From Jiella endophytica (GTDB lineage Bacteria > Pseudomonadota > Alphaproteobacteria > Rhizobiales > Rhizobiaceae), in contig NZ_SOZD01000006.1 of the NCBI RefSeq assembly GCF_004519335.1, positions 298,698 through 362,697 on the forward strand: 64,000 nt of DNA, written 5' to 3'. The notes beneath the pieces were generated by a model. That model did no database searches and had not been told where the DNA came from. It saw only the letters and a program-made list of their open reading frames with translations. The translations under genes were made by a program, and so were the position numbers. Below are positions 60,212-64,000 of the stretch, in pieces. Numbering within the stretch: the first letter of the stretch is position 1; every line of letters begins with the position of its first letter.

Positions 60212-60658
60212 TCACGCCTCGATGACGAGCCGCGCTGTGATCATGCCGTCCTTCGTCGCGAAAGCACGGTGGTCGGTCGCCTGCAGCGTGATCGTCAGTT
60301 CGTGCCGGCCGGGCGAGAGCCTGCCGATCGACTTCTCGGGCGCATAGGCGGAGACGAGCTTCCTGTCGCCTTCGTAGATGTGGACGTGGCCGACGACCTC
60401 GCTGCCCTCGACCGCCTTGCAGATCTCGGTGAAGCGGAAATTTTCCGCCGCCATCGAGACCGTCCATTCGCCGTCCGCATCCTTCTCGGCGCGTGCGACG
60501 ATCTTCGGCAGCGGCGCTTCCTCGGCCACCCTGACGAAGAGCGACTGCGGCGGCTCGCGATCCTCGGCGAGAAGCGACGTCGCCGCAAAGACGCCGCCGA
60601 GAAGCAGCGACAGGGCGAGTGCGACGGGCGCGCGGCGGAACATGGTGACACGAAACAT
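60212..60658 (-). CDS. Periplasmic protein of unknown function
   Basis: 148 residues. A signal peptide of about 31 residues (VALALSLLLGGVFAATSLLA) precedes a small beta-sandwich-like domain with VSMAAENFRFTEICKAV, GHVHIYEGDRKLVSAYAPE and GRHELTITLQATDH. The last pattern resembles proteins with a C-terminal Ig-like or copper-resistance (DUF4399/CopC-like) fold, but no metal ligands are certain. ATG 60658 has GAGGT about 6 bases upstream. It is downstream of the DoxX-like gene on the same strand (235 bases), converging on pgsA. Confidence 0.65.
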   Translation of the reverse strand: MFRVTMFRRAPVALALSLLLGGVFAATSLLAEDREPPQSLFVRVAEEAPLPKIVARAEKDADGEWTVSMAAENFRFTEICKAVEGSEVVGHVHIYEGDRKLVSAYAPEKSIGRLSPGRHELTITLQATDHRAFATKDGMITARLVIEA

Positions 60659-60893
60659 CGTCGGACCTCGAAGAGCCTGGAAATCGCTGTGATGCCGGCG
60701 GGAGTGGAAGGCCGAGAGCAGATCGTCGCCTTGCGGCTGCTGATCGGTTTGCCCGGTGATCGACACGAAGACGGGGCGCCTGCGGCGGAGGCGCCCCGTC
60801 CCGGGTGGTGCGCGTGGAGACCACGCCGACCAGCCACCCTGATCATGCTCTTCGAAGCGGAAGAAACGGCAGTTTCGCAGAGCCCTGCAGGTC

Positions 60894-61985
60894 TCACGCG
60901 GCCTGTTCGGCCAGCGCTCCGACCGGCGCCAGGGGCATCCTGTCCCGACGGCCAGCGGCACGGCGGGCGCCCGCCCCGGCCATCAGGAAGACGAAGGCCA
61001 TGGCATAGAGATTGGCATGGAACAGCGGCGTCTCGCCGAGGGTCAGCGCGAAGAGCGTGAAGGCCGAGATCAGGAACAGCGCGATCGGCCGCACCAGGAT
61101 GCCTGCGACGAGCAGCAGCCCGGCCGAGACCTCGACGAAGGTCATGACGAAGGCGACGAGGCCGTAGCCGAGGCCGAATTCGGGGAACTGGCCATGTTCG
61201 AGGATGGCGATCAGAAGCGTCGGCTGCATCAGCTTGTAGGTGATCCCGAGATAGGCGAAATTTGCCCCGAACAGGATCATCAGCCCGCGATAGACCGCCG
61301 GCGTCAGCTCCAGGCGGTCGAGCGGCGAGCCCGCGGGCACCCGGCCGGCGAGCCGTTCGGGCAACTTCATCGCGAAGCGCCCCGCACCGGCAAAGGCGAG
61401 ATAGAGGCCCGGGACGACGAAGTGTCCGGCATAGGCGAGGAAGGTCTCGCCGAAGAGATGAAGACCGAGAACGGCCAGCGCCGCGACGCAGACACCGGCG
61501 ATCCGCACGCCGAGACCGGTGATCAGCATCGCCGCCAGTGCCAGCTGGGCCGGCACCAGAAGACCCCATGCCGGGTCGAAGAGCTTCAGCTGCATGTCCG
61601 GCACGAACAGCGTCGGCCGCGTACCGACCGCAACGCCGGCTGCCGGCAAGAGGCCGAGCGCCGCGGTGAACAACATGATCGCAAGGCCGATGCGCACGAG
61701 GAGCGGGCCGAACTCCCCGACCCTTTCCGCGAGCGGACGCAGCAGCCGGTCCTCGATGGCCTGCCAGCGCGGCTCGAGGCAGACCGCCGCGAACACCACA
61801 CCGGCGAGCGCGCCCGCCAGCGGGCCGGCGAGAAGCGGGCTGGTGAAGAGCGCCGGTTTCGGCGCGGCGGCGAGCGAGATCATTTCCTGCGGCGTCAGCA
61901 GCCAGGCCTCGTGGGCGCCGGCGGAAGCCGTCATCGCCAGGGTGACGGCGCCGGCAAGACCGGCAGTGAACATCTTCGTCGTCAT
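60894..61985 (-). CDS. DoxX-like multi-helix membrane protein
   Basis: A 363-residue membrane protein with about eight helices. A signal-like first helix (about 5-24) ends at SAGAHEAWLLTP, a word typical of periplasmic metal-handling proteins (HEAW-x-x-P). The C-terminal half (about 240-335) reads as a DoxX-type bundle (FVEVSAGLLLVAGILVRPIALFL). ATG 61985 has GGAGAAG 9 bases upstream. It is divergent from moaD with 153 bases between. The function is unknown. With the downstream periplasmic gene it forms an insertion in the pgsA-moaD interval. Confidence 0.65.
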   Translation of the reverse strand: MTTKMFTAGLAGAVTLAMTASAGAHEAWLLTPQEMISLAAAPKPALFTSPLLAGPLAGALAGVVFAAVCLEPRWQAIEDRLLRPLAERVGEFGPLLVRIGLAIMLFTAALGLLPAAGVAVGTRPTLFVPDMQLKLFDPAWGLLVPAQLALAAMLITGLGVRIAGVCVAALAVLGLHLFGETFLAYAGHFVVPGLYLAFAGAGRFAMKLPERLAGRVPAGSPLDRLELTPAVYRGLMILFGANFAYLGITYKLMQPTLLIAILEHGQFPEFGLGYGLVAFVMTFVEVSAGLLLVAGILVRPIALFLISAFTLFALTLGETPLFHANLYAMAFVFLMAGAGARRAAGRRDRMPLAPVGALAEQAA

Positions 61986-62138
61986 GAAAGGCTTCTCCGC
62001 TTCGCCGAAATCCGACATGACCGGCGAATGGAAGCCCCAGAGCCGGGTGAACCGGCGCGGCACGGCGAACCACGCAGAAGCCCTTGCCATCGGCGCCCTC
62101 GCCCGCCATTTCCGGCAGCAGAGGACAGGAGCTTCCCC

Positions 62139-62390
62139 ATGAAACTTGCCTATTTCGCCTGGGTGCGCGAGCGGATCGGCCTTGCCGAGGAGGAGGTCGC
62201 ACTGCCTGAGGGCGTTGAGACCGTCGGCGATCTCCTCGGCTGGCTGAAGGGCCGCGGCGAAGGCTATGGCGCGGCGCTCGAAGCGCCGGAGATCATCCGC
62301 GTCGCCATCGACCACGAGCATGTCGACCATTCCGAGCCGCTGGCCGGCGCGAAGGAAGTCGCGATCTTTCCTCCGATGACCGGAGGCTGA
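62139..62390 (+). CDS. moaD: Molybdopterin synthase small subunit MoaD
   Basis: An 83-residue ubiquitin-like sulfur carrier. The start is KLAYFAWVRERIGLAEEEV and the end is IFPPMTGG, where the terminal Gly-Gly is thiocarboxylated to donate sulfur to precursor Z. ATG 62139 follows AGGAG by 8 bases. It is followed by moaE after 2 bases, forming the MoaDE synthase. Confidence 0.94.
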   Translation: MKLAYFAWVRERIGLAEEEVALPEGVETVGDLLGWLKGRGEGYGAALEAPEIIRVAIDHEHVDHSEPLAGAKEVAIFPPMTGG

Positions 62391-62392
62391 GA

Positions 62393-62962
62393 ATGGCAAA
62401 GACCCCAGACAGCAGCGCGCTTGCCGCCACGATGTATGATCGCGGTGCCGCAAGCGGCAGCGAAGTTAAGCAGGAAGACGCGGGCGGGGGCCCCCGCCCG
62501 GAGCCGTCGATCGAGGTGCGCGTGACCGCAGAGCGCATCGACGCCGGCACCGTCGCCTCGCGGCTGGCCGGATCGGGGGCCGTCGGTGCGCTCGTCACCT
62601 TCACCGGTTATTGCCGCGACGAAGGCGGCCGTCTGAAGGCGCTGGAACTCGAACACTATCCCGGCATGGCCGAAAAGCAGATCGGCAAGATCGCCAACGA
62701 GGCCGCCTCGCGCTGGCCGATCCTCGGATGCGCCGCGATCCACCGCCACGGCCTGATCGCCCCCGGCGAGGAGATCGTCCTCGTCGCCTGCACCTCGGCA
62801 CACCGGCAGGCGGCCTTCGAGGCGGCGAGCTTCCTGATGGATTTCATGAAGACCTCGGCGCCGTTCTGGAAGCGCGAGCATCTCGTCGACGGCACGACCG
62901 GCGGCTGGGTGGAGGCGCGTGACACCGACGACGCCGCCGCGAACCGCTGGCACCGCCTCTGA
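62393..62962 (+). CDS. moaE: Molybdopterin synthase catalytic subunit MoaE
   Basis: A 189-residue catalytic subunit. Core motifs are ALVTFTGYCRDEGG, LELEHYPGMAEKQI, HRHGLIAPGEEIVLVACTS-like segment, and the active-site Lys region FWKREHLVDG. An N-terminal tail of about 40 Ser/Gly/Pro-rich residues precedes the domain, so the protein is longer than E. coli MoaE. It is coupled to moaD by 2-base spacing. A small hairpin (gccggtc-tct-gaccggc, 62980-62996) lies after the stop but has no T-run. Confidence 0.93.
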   Translation: MAKTPDSSALAATMYDRGAASGSEVKQEDAGGGPRPEPSIEVRVTAERIDAGTVASRLAGSGAVGALVTFTGYCRDEGGRLKALELEHYPGMAEKQIGKIANEAASRWPILGCAAIHRHGLIAPGEEIVLVACTSAHRQAAFEAASFLMDFMKTSAPFWKREHLVDGTTGGWVEARDTDDAAANRWHRL

Positions 62963-63250
62963 CACCTGATACCCTTGGTGCCGGTCTCTGACCGGCGCTA
63001 AAGGATATGCTCGAGGGCCCCGCTTCATCGATGCCAGCGACCGGGAATTGGTCTGACGGACCGCTGGCGTAAGCTGCCGAAACTCATGTAACGATTGCTT
63101 CAGAAACTGTCGAAATCTGAATATATCCTGCGGGACAGCAAAGTCGTTTCGCGCCTGCAACATCGATTTTACAACAGGATCGCAAGCATCGGCACTGTTC
63201 AGGCGGCTTGATCAGACTAGCTTTCCGGTTTTCGACTGGGAGGGCACCCC

Positions 63251-63778
63251 GTGAAGATCAAGGACAGGCCGGAATTCCGCGACAAGCCGAAGCCTCTGTG
63301 TTTCGGGCCCGAGGACACGGCGATGGCCGCCGTCACGGCGATGACCGAGCGCAATGTCGGCTCGGTGATGATCGTCGACGAGTTCGAGAAGCTGATCGGC
63401 GTCGTCACCGAACGCGACGTCATGAAGCGGCTGGTCGGCGCCAGGCGCGATCCCGAGGCCACCCGGCTGCGCGAGATCATGACCGCCAAGCCGCGGGCCG
63501 CCAGGGCCGAGGACGACCTCATCGAATGGATGCGGGTCATGTCGAACGAGCGGTTCCGCCGCCTGCCGATCGTCGACGAACAGGGCCGCGTCGTCTCGAT
63601 CATGACGCAGGGCGACTTCGTCTCCTACACCTGGCCGAACCTCCTGCACCAGGCCCGCGAGGTCACCCGTTCGAGCGTCGGGCGGAACTATCAGATCCTG
63701 CTGGTGGCGGGCTCGGTGGCGATCTACACGATCATCCTGATCGTCGTCCTCGCCTCGTTCTTCGGGGCGGAGGCGTAG
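63251..63778 (+). CDS. CBS-domain protein with C-terminal membrane helix
   Basis: 175 residues. Two CBS motifs (DTAMAAVTAMTERNVGSVMI and VVTERDVMKRL; then AEDDLIEWMRVMSNERFRRL and VSIMTQGDFVSYTW) form a nucleotide-binding pair. A single C-terminal helix (about 148-170, ILLVAGSVAIYTIILIVVLA) anchors it in the membrane. GTG 63251 is preceded by GGGAGGG about 8 bases upstream. The helix at the C terminus is unusual for a stand-alone CBS pair. The ligand is unknown. The gene lies about 290 bases downstream of moaE, so it probably has its own promoter. Confidence 0.85.
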   Translation: MKIKDRPEFRDKPKPLCFGPEDTAMAAVTAMTERNVGSVMIVDEFEKLIGVVTERDVMKRLVGARRDPEATRLREIMTAKPRAARAEDDLIEWMRVMSNERFRRLPIVDEQGRVVSIMTQGDFVSYTWPNLLHQAREVTRSSVGRNYQILLVAGSVAIYTIILIVVLASFFGAEA

Positions 63779-63870
63779 CGGATAGAGGTGAGTGCGAGGG
63801 AACGACGGGCCAACGGCCGGATCGAACGTCAGGCACCGACACCCCAATCTACGACGGCCTACGGGCGTGA

Positions 63871-64000
63871 CATCCCCCTCTGTCCTGCCGGACATCTCCC
63901 CCTCAAGGGCAGGCGAATCGCATATGGCCGGCGGTGATTTGAAGCTGATCGGGCTTGCGGTTTTGGCTCTGATTGATTCTGGAAGCATCCATGGAGATGT
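63871..64000. repeat. Rhizobiales intergenic repeat, cut by window edge
   Basis: The stretch catccccctctgtcctgccg followed by gacatctccccctcaaggg (63871-63909) is a word I recognise as a frequent intergenic repeat of rhizobial genomes. The tail acatctcc (63892-63899) has its complement ggagatgt at 63993-64000, suggesting the element is palindromic and continues past the window. 63779-63870 holds no gene. Confidence 0.5.

Noticed and set aside
62980..62996. Hairpin after moaE as a rho-independent terminator
   Set aside because: The stem is perfect but no T-run follows on either strand, so termination is not supported.

Overview
This window looks like chromosomal DNA of a high-GC alphaproteobacterium of the order Hyphomicrobiales (Rhizobiales). 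The evidence is gene content and order: irr beside fabA-fabB-fabI, a DUF2735 gene divergent from a eukaryotic-type glutamine synthetase (glnII), aerobic cobaltochelatase cobS/cobT beside a J-domain gene and bolA, an ScfR/RamB-type regulator divergent from aceA, and uvrC-pgsA-(insertion)-moaD-moaE. An Aurantimonadaceae-like member would fit, but the family cannot be fixed by reading alone.

Layout. Bases 1-2431 are accessory DNA. They hold the 3' part of a tyrosine recombinase and then an AT-richer 1.7 kb cassette of two converging genes (a SAM methyltransferase and a GNAT-like protein with two membrane helices). The cassette is bounded by a perfect 20-bp inverted repeat that contains the start codon of each gene. 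This reads as a candidate invertible switch and is the most interesting object here. From 2.5 to 14 kb come an acetoacetyl-CoA synthetase, an AsmA-like protein, a secreted protein of unknown role, a putrescine-type ABC importer operon (potFGHI), a GNAT enzyme and an Asp/Asn beta-hydroxylase-family enzyme. From 14 to 18 kb lies the glyoxylate-shunt locus (regulator, small ORF, aceA, small conserved gene), followed by a HepT/MntA-type toxin-antitoxin pair. From 19 to 26 kb are a periplasmic ClpP-fold/SH3 protein, irr, the fabA-fabB-fabI cluster, a GFA-family protein and a Bax-inhibitor-1 protein, with a strong terminator between the last two. From 26 to 42 kb are an ABC exporter pair divergent from a GDSL esterase, thpR, DUF1232, an IalB-like protein, a CysZ/EI24-like membrane protein, nth, DUF2244, an AraC-HTH/MGMT protein, a chemoreceptor, DedA, and two RNA methyltransferases. 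From 42 to 51 kb are DUF2735/glnII with a sigma-54-type promoter, a phytase-esterase-like protein, the cobS-hicA-hicB-cobT operon, a J-domain protein, bolA and DUF1275. From 51 to 64 kb are a bifunctional penicillin-binding protein, a NIT-domain chemoreceptor, an outer-membrane beta-barrel, uvrC, a small AT-richer island with an RHS relic, pgsA, two inserted membrane/periplasmic genes, moaD-moaE, a CBS-domain protein and, at the right edge, a copy of an intergenic repeat.

Functional themes are ordinary core metabolism (unsaturated fatty acid synthesis, C2 and ketone-body use, nitrogen assimilation, cobalamin and molybdopterin synthesis, DNA repair), interrupted by small accessory insertions: the recombinase cassette, HepT/MntA, HicAB inside cobST, the RHS relic, and the pgsA-moaD insertion. 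I found no rRNA, tRNA, CRISPR array, intact insertion sequence or prophage.
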